The notes under the pieces are model-generated. The model ran no database searches and was not told the origin of the DNA. It saw only the letters and a program-made list of their open reading frames with translations. This document shows, one piece after another, positions 1 to 6,771 of a DNA stretch of 7,136 nucleotides. The stretch is from Verrucomicrobiaceae bacterium. GTDB lineage: Bacteria; Verrucomicrobiota; Verrucomicrobiae; Verrucomicrobiales; Akkermansiaceae. Position numbers and translations under genes: made by a program. Every line of letters starts with the position of its first letter. Within the stretch, counting starts at the first letter, position 1. The stretch covers positions 1 to 7,136 of the forward strand of contig CANBTO010000255.1 in NCBI GenBank assembly GCA_947372405.1, in the 5' to 3' direction.

Positions 1-109
1 CGATATTTCACGGATGAAGCGGTGATCGGCAGCAAGGAAGATGCGAGGCGTGGCGGCGGCTGCTAGAGGGCTATTCGCGGCGAGGGATTTGCGAGTGCGC
101 GTGGAGTGA
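1..109 (+). pseudogene. C-terminal remnant of a Y1 (IS200/REP-associated) transposase, frameshifted
   Basis: Frame 1 from the window edge reads RYFTDEAVIGSKED and stops at 64-66. Frame 2 over 26-109 reads on with KMRG, then GLFAARDLRVRVE and a stop at 107-109. From family knowledge, many Y1-type transposase proteins of Verrucomicrobiota and Planctomycetota end with a block like RYFTDGxVIGSxEFV. About 25-40 residues later follow an RxxRG-like segment and a tail resembling LFxxRDLRVxV. Here both blocks are recognisable but lie in different frames and are too close together, so a deletion plus a frameshift is inferred. The catalytic HUH and tyrosine region would lie upstream of the window. The protein would have been a site-specific DNA nickase/transposase acting on palindromic elements. 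The identification rests on two short motif blocks and could be wrong. Confidence 0.45.
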
Positions 110-233
110 ACGATGACACGTTGCTCCGCGGCACTGCGGCCGCATTAACCTTTCCTAACACTCAAGGTGATCGAGCGGGAGCGATGAAATCCCCGTGCAG
201 TCCAATGGTTGTAGCATGGGGCTCTGATCTTTA
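110..233. other. Short intergenic gap with no recognised feature
   Basis: This stretch separates the transposase remnant from the 3' end of the minus-strand M60 peptidase gene. I see no convincing gene, no hairpin followed by a T-run on either strand and no strong promoter. The short open frame crossing it on the plus strand runs into the antisense of the peptidase gene and has no recognisable motif. Confidence 0.5.
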
Positions 234-1667
234 CTATTTGCCAATCGGCGGCAGTGCAGGTTCGAACGGCGGGTATGCCTTCAGCGCCTCGCGAGTGGCG
301 GCGGACACTTGGTAGCCAATCCGGGTGAAATAGGCGGAAACGTCGGCTTTGGCCGCATGGCCGTATCGCCCGACGAACAAGCTTTGCAACGCTGCGGGGT
401 CCTTGACGGTATCCGGCACCGGTTCGCTGGCGTAGGAACGCAGCGTCGCCCGCAGCGGCTCCCAGCCATGGGCCTTGGTCAAAACGACGAAGGTGGCGAG
501 TTGCTCGAAGGGCCCCAGATCCGGCGGGTTGGCGAGCCGCTTGCCCAGCACCGCGTCGAGGTTGACCATGGACGGGTGACCCTGCCCCCGGGGCTTGCCG
601 ACGAGATTTTCCATCAGATAGAGCGAGAATAGGTTGCACGTGACCTCGACCTGGCCCTCGAAGGTCCATTCGTGGCGCTGGTGGTTGTGTCCGAGTTCGT
701 GGAAAAAGCCCCAATTGCCCTGGGTGGTGAGTTTTGTTAAGTCGGTAATATCCTTTTGGCTCGCCCCTTGGATGCACATGAACGGGTAGCCCGAGTGCAT
801 GAAGCCGGCGGAGATCTGGCGGTCCGGCACGATGCGCTCCGGTGCCAGCCGGGCCAGCGCGACGAGGTCGTCCTCCATGGCCAGCGCCTTGTCCCACCAA
901 GCGAGCAGAGCCTCGGGGGTTTCGAGTTTCCGCAGCTCGCTGGAGGCCAGATGGAGGATGGCGTATTTGCCGACCAGCGTGCCCCACGGCGCGGGCGCGA
1001 GCCGAGATTTTTCCCAAGTGGCTTGCGTATCCCGACCCAACACATACGTCGGTGCCGCGACCGCATTCGAGAAAACCAACGGGCTAACATCCGTAACCAG
1101 TGGCAGCGGACCACCCTTGGCTTTGATCTGAATGAAAAGCTGACCACCGAAGGCATTGGCGATACGGTTCTCGCCCGGTTTCAACTCAAACGAGCGGGTG
1201 ATGATGGGGAAGCGTTGCCACTTTTCCAACTTGAGCAGGCTGTCGCGGTGGCAGCCGACGATGATCTCCACGGCGCGGTCCGCAGGGAGCTTGTCCGCCC
1301 TAACAGTCACTACCTCGCCGGGTGCGGCATAGAGTCCGGTTTCCTGCCAGACGTCCGGCCCGGTCGCCCGGTCGGGTGCATTGCCAACCGTGGTGTCCCA
1401 GCGGTAGCGGAGATTGGCGTTATAGGAAACCGTCATACTCACCCGCTCCTTGGACTCGACCGCACCCGGAAAATCCGCCGCCGCCGGATGCGCGCCGAAT
1501 TTCCCCGGCTCCAACGCCATGTAGGCGCGGATCGCCTTATGCAACTCCGCCCGCTGGGCCTCGGCACCTTGCACAAAGGGCGACTTGGCGGCGGGCAAGA
1601 TCTCTTCCGGCAGCGGCACGGCCAAAACAGGAACGACAGTGAACAATAGGAAAGAAAGGGGACGCAC
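234..1667 (-). CDS. Secreted M60 (enhancin-like) family zinc metallopeptidase
   Basis: This is a 477-residue predicted extracellular or periplasmic zinc endopeptidase of the M60/enhancin type, a family known for attacking mucins and other O-glycosylated proteins. The zinc motif HELGH is at residues 323-327 (bases 687-701). The third ligand, Glu341, lies in a VEVTCN segment, giving HExxHx(13)E, which fits the family pattern. Upstream, the stretch with GLYAAPGEVVTV, GCHRDSL, RFPIITRSF and AFGGQLFIQI matches the beta-rich N-terminal half of M60 proteins. The C-terminal part is helical, ending in a region with YFTRIGYQVS. I prefer the GTG start at 1667. It gives a clean signal peptide (RPLSFLLFTVVPVLA, cleavage near residue 16), whereas the frame stays open to a TTG at 1739 that would bury it behind 24 extra residues. 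No good Shine-Dalgarno precedes the GTG. No carbohydrate-binding module is visible. It is divergent from the beta-helix glycosidase gene. Confidence 0.88.
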   Translation of the reverse strand: MRPLSFLLFTVVPVLAVPLPEEILPAAKSPFVQGAEAQRAELHKAIRAYMALEPGKFGAHPAAADFPGAVESKERVSMTVSYNANLRYRWDTTVGNAPDRATGPDVWQETGLYAAPGEVVTVRADKLPADRAVEIIVGCHRDSLLKLEKWQRFPIITRSFELKPGENRIANAFGGQLFIQIKAKGGPLPLVTDVSPLVFSNAVAAPTYVLGRDTQATWEKSRLAPAPWGTLVGKYAILHLASSELRKLETPEALLAWWDKALAMEDDLVALARLAPERIVPDRQISAGFMHSGYPFMCIQGASQKDITDLTKLTTQGNWGFFHELGHNHQRHEWTFEGQVEVTCNLFSLYLMENLVGKPRGQGHPSMVNLDAVLGKRLANPPDLGPFEQLATFVVLTKAHGWEPLRATLRSYASEPVPDTVKDPAALQSLFVGRYGHAAKADVSAYFTRIGYQVSAATREALKAYPPFEPALPPIGK

Positions 1668-1856
1668 GATATCTAGAGGCTGGGTTGACCCCCCTAAACG
1701 CCCAAAAAGCGAACGACCTTTCTTATACCGCCAACTCAAGATCCACCTTCATCCTCTCCCGCCAGAACCGGCAGCCCCGTTAGGTCCTCCTCTGGCAAGA
1801 TCAAGCGGAAGGCAGGCGTAGTTTGGAGCGCACGCAAGCCCATGTGCACCCGCTCC
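1668..1856. promoter_or_regulatory. Divergent intergenic region between peptidase and glycosidase genes
   Basis: This roughly 190-bp gap must hold the promoters of both outward-facing genes unless transcription enters from elsewhere. On the minus strand a TATAAG hexamer (1727-1722) would place a start about 50 bases before the peptidase GTG, but no matching -35 box lies 17 bases upstream. On the plus strand I could not pick out a credible promoter. A GGAG at 1826-1829 is too far from the preferred ATG to act as a ribosome site. There is no long inverted repeat that would suggest an operator. The minus strand also contains an open 40-codon stretch ending at 1736, discussed under findings. Confidence 0.35.
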
Positions 1857-4517
1857 ATGAAACTACGGCACCTTGTGATCTGCACCGCCTGGATTATCAC
1901 CTCGAGTCTCCGTGCGGAGGTGGCCATCCTCCACGTCGCCCCGCAAGGAAACGACGCATGGTCCGGAAATCTCCAGCAACCCAACGCGGAGAATACCGAC
2001 GGCCCGCTCGCCACTCTCGCCGGCGCGCGCGACGCGGCCCGCAAGATCACCCCCCGCAGCATCCCCATCCGCGTCCAGTTTGCGGATGGCATCTATCCGC
2101 TCACCTCGCCCGTCGAGTTCACCGCGGCGGACGATGGTGTCACCTACGAGGCCGCCCCCGGCGCGAAGCCCGTTCTATCAGGCGGACGCGCCGTCACCGG
2201 ATGGAAACCCGGACCCGGCGGCGTGTGGACCGCCTCCATCCCGGAAGTGAAGGATGGCAAGTGGCGCTTCGAACAGCTCTGGGTCAACGGCAACCGCGCC
2301 ACCCGCGCCCGGACTCCGAACAAGTTCTATCACTACATGCGCGCCAAGGTCGCCAGCGGCATCGATCCCGTGACCGGCAAGGAGGTGGATCTATCAGGCC
2401 GCGCCATCGCCGGACGCGGAAACGATCTCGCCCCCCTGTTCGATCTCCCGAAGGAGCAGCTCGCGGACGTTTGCGCCGTGGTCTATCATTCGTGGGAAAT
2501 GTCCCGCCACCCGATCGCCTCGGGGGATCGGGAGCACAACCAGATCATCACTACCGCACCCGCGCCGTGGCCGTTCTTCAAGTGGGGCAGCGACCAACGC
2601 TATCACCTCGAAAACTTCCGTGCCGCGCTCGATGCGCCCGGTGAGTGGTTTCTCGCCCGCGATGGCGCACTCTCCTACATCCCCCTGCCCGGCGAGGACA
2701 TGACAAAGGCACAGGTCATCGCGCCGGTGGCGGATCATTTCATCCGCTTCAAATCCGCTGAACACATCACGCTCAAGGGGCTCTCCTTCCAATACTCCGG
2801 CTACATCCTGCCACCCGAGGGCCATGGCGACCACCAGGCCGCGTTTGGCATCGATGCCGTCATCCAGGCGGACGAGGCGCGCGAAATTTCCATCGAAGAC
2901 TGCGAGATCGCCCACACCGGCACCTATGGCATCTGGTTCCACCGTGCCTGCACCGATTGCCGCGTCACCCGCTCGTATCTCCACGACCTCGGCGCGGGCG
3001 GTATCCGGATCGGCCAGGGCTGGGATAATGAAAAGCCCTCCGCGGCCGACCGCACCGGCCGCTGCATCGTGGATAACAACATCATCTACTCCGGCGGCCA
3101 CCTCTTTGCCGGAGCCATTGGCGTCTGGATCGGCCATAGCGCCGATAACCAGGTCACCCATAATGATATCTCGGACTTCCGCTATACCGGCATCTCCGTC
3201 GGTTGGCGCTGGGGCTATGCCCCCAGCCAGGCGAAGCGCAACAAGATCGAGTTCAACCACATCCACCACCTCGGCTATGGCGTCCTCAGTGACATGGGCG
3301 CTGTGTACACCCTCGGCCCATCCGAAGGCACCACCGTTTCCAACAACGTCTGCCACGACATTTATTCCTATATCTACGGCGGCTGGGGACTCTACACCGA
3401 CGAAGGCAGCACCGGCATCACCCTCGAGAACAACCTCGTTTACAACACCAAGACCGGCGGCTTCCACCAGCACTACGGTCGGGAAAACATCGTGACGAAC
3501 AACATCCTCGCCTATGCGAAAGAGCACCAGATCCAGCGCTCGCGCAAGGAGGACCACCTCTCCTTCACCTTCTCCCACAACATCGTCCTCTGGGATTCCG
3601 GAAAACTGCTCGACGGCCAGTGGCAGGACCCAAACGTCATCATGAAACAAAACCTCTACTGGCGCACCGATCACGAACCCATCGACTTCGCCGGCAGGTC
3701 CTTCGATGACTGGCGCGCCTCCGGCCAGGACCAAGGCTCACTCATTGCGGATCCGTTATTCGCCGATGCCGCCAAACGCGACTTCCGCCTGATCGGCAAA
3801 AACCCGGACGTTGCCAAAATTGGCTTCAAGCCCTTCGATTTCACCAAGGTCGGAATCTATGGCGATCTCGCGTGGAGAAAACTCGCCGCCGCCGCCATCT
3901 ATCCGCCGCTAGAGACCCCGCCACCCGCGCCGCCACCGCCGCCGCTGGAATTGATGCTCGATTTCGAATCCCCAAACCCGCTCGCCGAAGCCCAGGTCCA
4001 AGTCGAAAACAAAGGTGACTCCATCGCCACCACCCGCGAGGTCGCCGCAGCCGGGCAGCAGAGCCTTCGCATCACCGATGCACCCGGCCTCACCGCCCGC
4101 TTCGATCCCCACTTCTATTTCCAGCCCCATCATCGCGACGGCATCACCACCTGCGCCTTCGATCTCAATGCCGGCCCCGGCGTCGAGTTCTATCACGAGT
4201 GGCGGGATGCCGCGAGCCCCTATCACAGCGGACCCAGCATCGGCCTCCATGGCGGCGACCTCATCGTCGGCGGAAAACATCTTGCCGCCCTGCCCGTCGG
4301 CCAATGGTCCCACCTCCAAATCACCGCCGCCATCGGTCCCCGCTCCACCGCCACCTGGACCCTCACCCTCACCCTTCCCGGCCAGCCGCCGCAGATTTAC
4401 AAAGACCTCCCCTGTGACCCGCTCTGGAAACAACTCGAATGGCTCGGCTTCGTCAGCAACGCCGATACGAAAACCGTCTATCAAATCGACAACCTCTCCC
4501 TCACCCACAAACCCTGA
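1857..4517 (+). CDS. Secreted right-handed parallel beta-helix protein, probable GH141-type glycoside hydrolase
   Basis: This 886-residue exported protein starts with a signal peptide ([20 protein letters not shown], cleavage near residue 20). I chose the ATG at 1857 over the in-frame ATG at 1842 because it begins this signal directly. The mature start, [12 protein letters not shown] followed by [13 protein letters not shown], is typical of pectate-lyase-like beta-helix enzymes. A helix with Asn/Gly-rich turns spans about 295-580, including [64 protein letters not shown] and [11 protein letters not shown]. This order is what I recall for CAZy family GH141 (alpha-L-fucosidase and xylanase activities). 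The Asp residues in SDMG and YTDEG are candidate catalytic acids by inference. A proline-rich linker (about 684-696) leads to a C-terminal beta-rich module of about 190 residues, possibly carbohydrate-binding. The substrate is unknown. The gene is divergent from the M60 peptidase and strongly C-biased at third positions. Confidence 0.85.
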   Translation: MKLRHLVICTAWIITSSLRAEVAILHVAPQGNDAWSGNLQQPNAENTDGPLATLAGARDAARKITPRSIPIRVQFADGIYPLTSPVEFTAADDGVTYEAAPGAKPVLSGGRAVTGWKPGPGGVWTASIPEVKDGKWRFEQLWVNGNRATRARTPNKFYHYMRAKVASGIDPVTGKEVDLSGRAIAGRGNDLAPLFDLPKEQLADVCAVVYHSWEMSRHPIASGDREHNQIITTAPAPWPFFKWGSDQRYHLENFRAALDAPGEWFLARDGALSYIPLPGEDMTKAQVIAPVADHFIRFKSAEHITLKGLSFQYSGYILPPEGHGDHQAAFGIDAVIQADEAREISIEDCEIAHTGTYGIWFHRACTDCRVTRSYLHDLGAGGIRIGQGWDNEKPSAADRTGRCIVDNNIIYSGGHLFAGAIGVWIGHSADNQVTHNDISDFRYTGISVGWRWGYAPSQAKRNKIEFNHIHHLGYGVLSDMGAVYTLGPSEGTTVSNNVCHDIYSYIYGGWGLYTDEGSTGITLENNLVYNTKTGGFHQHYGRENIVTNNILAYAKEHQIQRSRKEDHLSFTFSHNIVLWDSGKLLDGQWQDPNVIMKQNLYWRTDHEPIDFAGRSFDDWRASGQDQGSLIADPLFADAAKRDFRLIGKNPDVAKIGFKPFDFTKVGIYGDLAWRKLAAAAIYPPLETPPPAPPPPPLELMLDFESPNPLAEAQVQVENKGDSIATTREVAAAGQQSLRITDAPGLTARFDPHFYFQPHHRDGITTCAFDLNAGPGVEFYHEWRDAASPYHSGPSIGLHGGDLIVGGKHLAALPVGQWSHLQITAAIGPRSTATWTLTLTLPGQPPQIYKDLPCDPLWKQLEWLGFVSNADTKTVYQIDNLSLTHKP

Positions 4518-4646
4518 GAGGCCGTCTGAAAACACGCCAAGGCGGGGATCAATACAACTTCCCCAATACCACTTCCCCAAAAAGAAGCGGCGGGCGGTGG
4601 TCGATGCGGCCTCCACCCAGACGGGGCGGAAAACCGAAGGAAATTG

Positions 4647-4674
4647 GCGATCTTGTTGAAAATCAGCAGATCGT
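4647..4674. repeat. Imperfect inverted repeat forming a hairpin
   Basis: CGATCT at 4648-4653 pairs with AGATCG at 4668-4673, with an outer G-T pair. After one bulged T (4654), GTTG (4655-4658) pairs with CAGC (4664-4667) around the loop AAAAT. This is about an 11-bp stem with one bulge. No T-run follows on either strand, so an intrinsic terminator is unlikely. It sits 8 bases before the 42-bp tandem repeat and may be part of the same intergenic element. Confidence 0.5.
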
Positions 4675-4681
4675 GCGTGCG

Positions 4682-4789
4682 GCGATGCCCCAAACGGCCG
4701 CCGCGAGGCACTCGGCAAGTGTGGCGATGCCCCAAACGGCCGCCGCGAGGCACCCGGCAAGTGTGGCGATGCCCCAAACGGCCGCCGCG
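4682..4789. repeat. 42-bp tandem repeat, 2.6 copies
   Basis: Units lie at 4682-4723, 4724-4765 and a partial third at 4766-4789. Each begins GCGATGCCCCAAACGGCCGC. Units 1 and 2 differ at a single base (T at 4712, C at 4754). The third matches for 24 bases, then diverges into a G-run. The unit contains the palindrome CGGCCG. Because 42 is divisible by three, several frames stay open through it. One of them reads MPQTAAARHSASVA per unit and the minus strand reads RRPFGASPH. I treat these frames as non-coding because they lack recognisable start signals and family motifs. Confidence 0.9.
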
Positions 4790-4884
4790 CGGAGGGGGGC
4801 AACACCCGGATTCGGGGTTTTCCAGCAAATGGCGGGCTGCGCGGGCCGGTCCGGGGAAGCCGGAGCCGATGGCGGGGAAATGAG

Positions 4885-4913
4885 TTTTCGGTGGACAGCT
4901 TCCGTGCTAGAAC
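4885..4913 (+). promoter_or_regulatory. Tentative sigma70-type promoter for the glycosyltransferase gene
   Basis: TTTTCG (4885-4890) and TAGAAC (4908-4913) are 17 bases apart. A TG one base before the second hexamer gives an extended -10 shape (TGCTAGAAC). The -35 match is poor (3 of 6) and the -10 is 4 of 6. Transcription would begin near 4920, leaving an untranslated leader of about 88 bases that includes the heptamer array. The call is weak. Confidence 0.3.
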
Positions 4914-4973
4914 GGCACTCGAACCGCGGCTGAAGGGGACGGTGAGAAGGGATTGCAGTTTCCTCATCTTACT

Positions 4974-5001
4974 CTCAACTCTCAACCCCCAACTCGCAAC
5001 T
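4974..5001 (+). repeat. Heptamer tandem repeat (consensus CTCAACT), four copies
   Basis: Four consecutive 7-base units, CTCAACT, CTCAACC, CCCAACT and CGCAACT, occupy the stretch ending six bases before the preferred ATG at 5008. They stand where a ribosome binding site would normally be, and no purine-rich Shine-Dalgarno is present. The strand is almost free of G, so the leader would be unstructured. Similar CTCAAC-type heptamers are, as I recall, scattered in intergenic DNA of several Verrucomicrobiota. Confidence 0.8.
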
Positions 5002-5007
5002 ACTTCA

Positions 5008-6717
5008 ATGTCCACTTGGCGTCCCATCCGTCCACCCGCGTTCTGGCAACGCTGGCTGCCGGTGTGGCTGCATGGCCCGGTGAAGGTGGGTTTCCTGCTG
5101 ACGGTGACGGGCCTGTTGATTCTATCATCTGTGGCGTTTTTCTACTTCATGCTAGCGATGCGCTTCAACATGGAGGATGTCGCCAAGCTGCCCGCCGGGA
5201 CGGTTTTTTATGATCGCAAGGGCGTGGAAATCACCGCACCGGGCAGCGGTGGGCGCAAGTTGGTGACACGGCAGGACATTCCGGATTTTCTTGTGCATGC
5301 GCTGTGCGCCCGCGAGGACGCGCGATTTTTCGAGCACAGCGGTGTCGATGTTCGTGGCTTGCTGCGGGCGACGGTGAGAAATTTCAAGGACCATGACTTC
5401 ACCCAGGGCGCATCCACAGTGAGCATGCAGCTCACGCGAAACTGTTTCAAGATGAAGCAAAAATCCATCCACCGGAAATTGTTGGAAATCGCACTCACCT
5501 TGCGCGTCGAGGCCCGTTATTCCAAAGACGAGATTCTCACCCACTATCTGAACCGCATCTACTTCGGCGCCGGGGCGACCGGGATCGAGCAGGCGGCTAA
5601 CACGTATTTCGGGAAACCCACCCGCGAGCTCAACGAGGGCGAGTGCGCGATGGTCGTCGGGATCATCCGTGGCCCGCACATTTTCTCGCCATTCCGGAAT
5701 CTCGATGCCGCCATCGAACAACGGAACCAGACCCTCGACCGGATGATCGCGATGGGCTTCATCGATCCGGCCCACCGCGATGCGATCGTGGCGACACCGG
5801 TGAAGCTCGTTAGCGAAGAGCAGCGGGAAACCCAGACCTCTTACGCCCTGCAAGCCGCCAACCGCGAGCTCGAGCACCTGCTCGAAACCGAGGGCATACA
5901 CCCCGGCGGACTGCGCGTCCAAACCACGCTGGATGCCGCGTGGCAGAACCGTCTGGAGTTGGAACTCACCCGCGCCGTCGAGGATCTGGAGAAGGAAAAA
6001 TCCTGGCCCTACGAGACCGAAGCCAAGCACGTAAGCGGCACCGAGCCCGCCTATCTACAATACGCCGCTGTCACCACTGAGACCCGCACCGGAGCCACGC
6101 TGGCATTGATTGGTGGGCGAAATTTCAGCGACTCGCACTTCGACCGCACCCGCTCTAGCCGCGATCTGGGCTCGGCGTTCGAGCCCTTCGTCGCCGCCGC
6201 TGCGGCGGAACGAGGCAAGCTCGTCCTGCCCGGTCGGCCGGTGCAAACCGGTCGCCAGATCGGACCCGAGGAAGTCGGTCGCATCGCCAAACGCTGTGGC
6301 TTCACCGGTCGGTTTTCCAACACCGAGGATCTCTTCCGCGGTACCGTCAACGCGACGCCGTTGGAAATGTCCGTCGGCTTGGCCATCCTTGGCAATCAAG
6401 GCAAGCGCGCGCGCCCGTACCTGATAGAGAGCATTCAGGACGCCACGGGCGAGACTCTCTACACGGTCCAGCCCCAGCTCAACGCCGTCCTCTCGCCCGC
6501 TGCTGCGCTTGATGCCGCCAGCGTCCTGCAACGCAGTGGCGGCACCCGCAATTTCACCGGCGCGACTGGCTCCGAGCGTGATGCTTGGACGCTGCGTCTC
6601 GGCCCCAGCGGCGCGACCGCGATCTGGCTCGGCTTCGACAAGCCCGCCCCCATCGCCCACGAGCCACGAGTGAAGGCGTTGTTAGATGAATTTGTGAAAC
6701 GACTTGGTAATAATTAA
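5008..6717 (+). CDS. Class A PBP-like peptidoglycan glycosyltransferase (GT51) with degenerate transpeptidase domain
   Basis: This 569-residue inner-membrane protein is predicted to polymerise lipid II into glycan strands on the outer face of the membrane. A short basic N-terminus precedes a membrane helix (about 27-50). The GT51 domain (about 60-250) has its motifs: EDARFFEHSG (103-112, catalytic Glu103), GASTVSMQLTRN (134-145), RKLLEIALTLRVE (156-168), KDEILTHYLNRIYFG (173-187) and the GIIRGP loop. A PBP-type domain follows, but its active site is gone. The expected SxxK reads SAFE (389-392), KTG reads ATG (519-521), and no SxN can be placed between them. The protein is also short compared with typical class A PBPs of 700-850 residues. 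ATG 5008 is preferred over the open GTG at 4891, whose extension would cross the heptamer repeats. It is best called a transglycosylase-domain protein. Loss of cross-linking activity is inferred. Confidence 0.9.
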   Translation: MSTWRPIRPPAFWQRWLPVWLHGPVKVGFLLTVTGLLILSSVAFFYFMLAMRFNMEDVAKLPAGTVFYDRKGVEITAPGSGGRKLVTRQDIPDFLVHALCAREDARFFEHSGVDVRGLLRATVRNFKDHDFTQGASTVSMQLTRNCFKMKQKSIHRKLLEIALTLRVEARYSKDEILTHYLNRIYFGAGATGIEQAANTYFGKPTRELNEGECAMVVGIIRGPHIFSPFRNLDAAIEQRNQTLDRMIAMGFIDPAHRDAIVATPVKLVSEEQRETQTSYALQAANRELEHLLETEGIHPGGLRVQTTLDAAWQNRLELELTRAVEDLEKEKSWPYETEAKHVSGTEPAYLQYAAVTTETRTGATLALIGGRNFSDSHFDRTRSSRDLGSAFEPFVAAAAAERGKLVLPGRPVQTGRQIGPEEVGRIAKRCGFTGRFSNTEDLFRGTVNATPLEMSVGLAILGNQGKRARPYLIESIQDATGETLYTVQPQLNAVLSPAAALDAASVLQRSGGTRNFTGATGSERDAWTLRLGPSGATAIWLGFDKPAPIAHEPRVKALLDEFVKRLGNN

Positions 6718-6735
6718 TTCCACCGTTGAAGCGCT

Positions 6736-6766
6736 TTGACAGCCAAGAGCAAATCCGCCATATTAT
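6736..6766 (+). promoter_or_regulatory. Probable sigma70-type promoter for the Minf_1886-family gene
   Basis: A perfect TTGACA (6736-6741) is followed by CATATT (6759-6764, spacer 17) or by TATTAT (6761-6766, spacer 19). Transcription would begin at about 6771-6775. That is at or next to the first ATG at 6772, so the transcript would be leaderless or nearly so. The promoter lies in the 54-bp gap after the glycosyltransferase stop, arguing that the downstream gene can be expressed on its own. Confidence 0.5.
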
Positions 6767-6771
6767 CTTCC

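Larger units (their letters stand above)
4518..5007. other. 490-bp intergenic region with hairpin and repeats
   Basis: No convincing gene is present between the glycosidase stop and the glycosyltransferase ATG. The region contains, in order, a Neisseria-uptake-like 10-mer at 4521-4530 judged to be chance, a near-duplicate CTTCCCCAA pair, an 11-bp-stem hairpin (4647-4674) and a 42-bp tandem repeat (4682-4789). A G/C-rich stretch, a tentative promoter (4885-4913) and a heptamer repeat array (4974-5001) follow. Open frames across it exist mainly because the 42-bp unit is a multiple of three. They encode low-complexity 14-residue repeats lacking any known domain. No hairpin plus T-run terminator follows the glycosidase gene. 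Confidence 0.7.

Noticed and set aside
756..1649. A 297-codon plus-strand open frame opposite the M60 peptidase gene
   Set aside because: It mirrors the GC-rich peptidase coding sequence, shows no domain, and the minus-strand frame carries the zinc-binding motif.
2394..3734. A 446-codon open frame on the minus strand inside the beta-helix gene
   Set aside because: It is antisense to a gene with unmistakable family motifs. It stays open because the coding strand is rich in C at third positions, and its translation is a low-complexity run of Val, Ala, Gly and Asp.
4521..4530. GCCGTCTGAA, the core of the Neisseria DNA uptake sequence, just after the glycosidase stop
   Set aside because: A single 10-mer without an inverted partner can occur by chance in 7 kb, and nothing else suggests Neisseriaceae. 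Only an excess of copies genome-wide would change this.
4518..4680. Intrinsic terminator after the glycosidase gene
   Set aside because: The hairpin at 4647-4674 and the weaker GGTGG/CCACC pair near 4600 lack a following T-run on the plus strand.
4682..4789. CRISPR array
   Set aside because: The 42-bp units are directly contiguous with no unique spacers between them, so this is a plain tandem repeat.
4439..4933. Open frames across the 42-bp tandem repeat that could encode a 14-residue-repeat peptide
   Set aside because: They stay open because the unit length is a multiple of three. They overlap the glycosidase end or rely on non-ATG starts, and the product is Arg/Pro/Ala-rich low complexity.
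5152..6030. A 292-codon minus-strand open frame inside the glycosyltransferase gene
   Set aside because: It is antisense to conserved GT51 motifs, with no recognisable domain or start signal.
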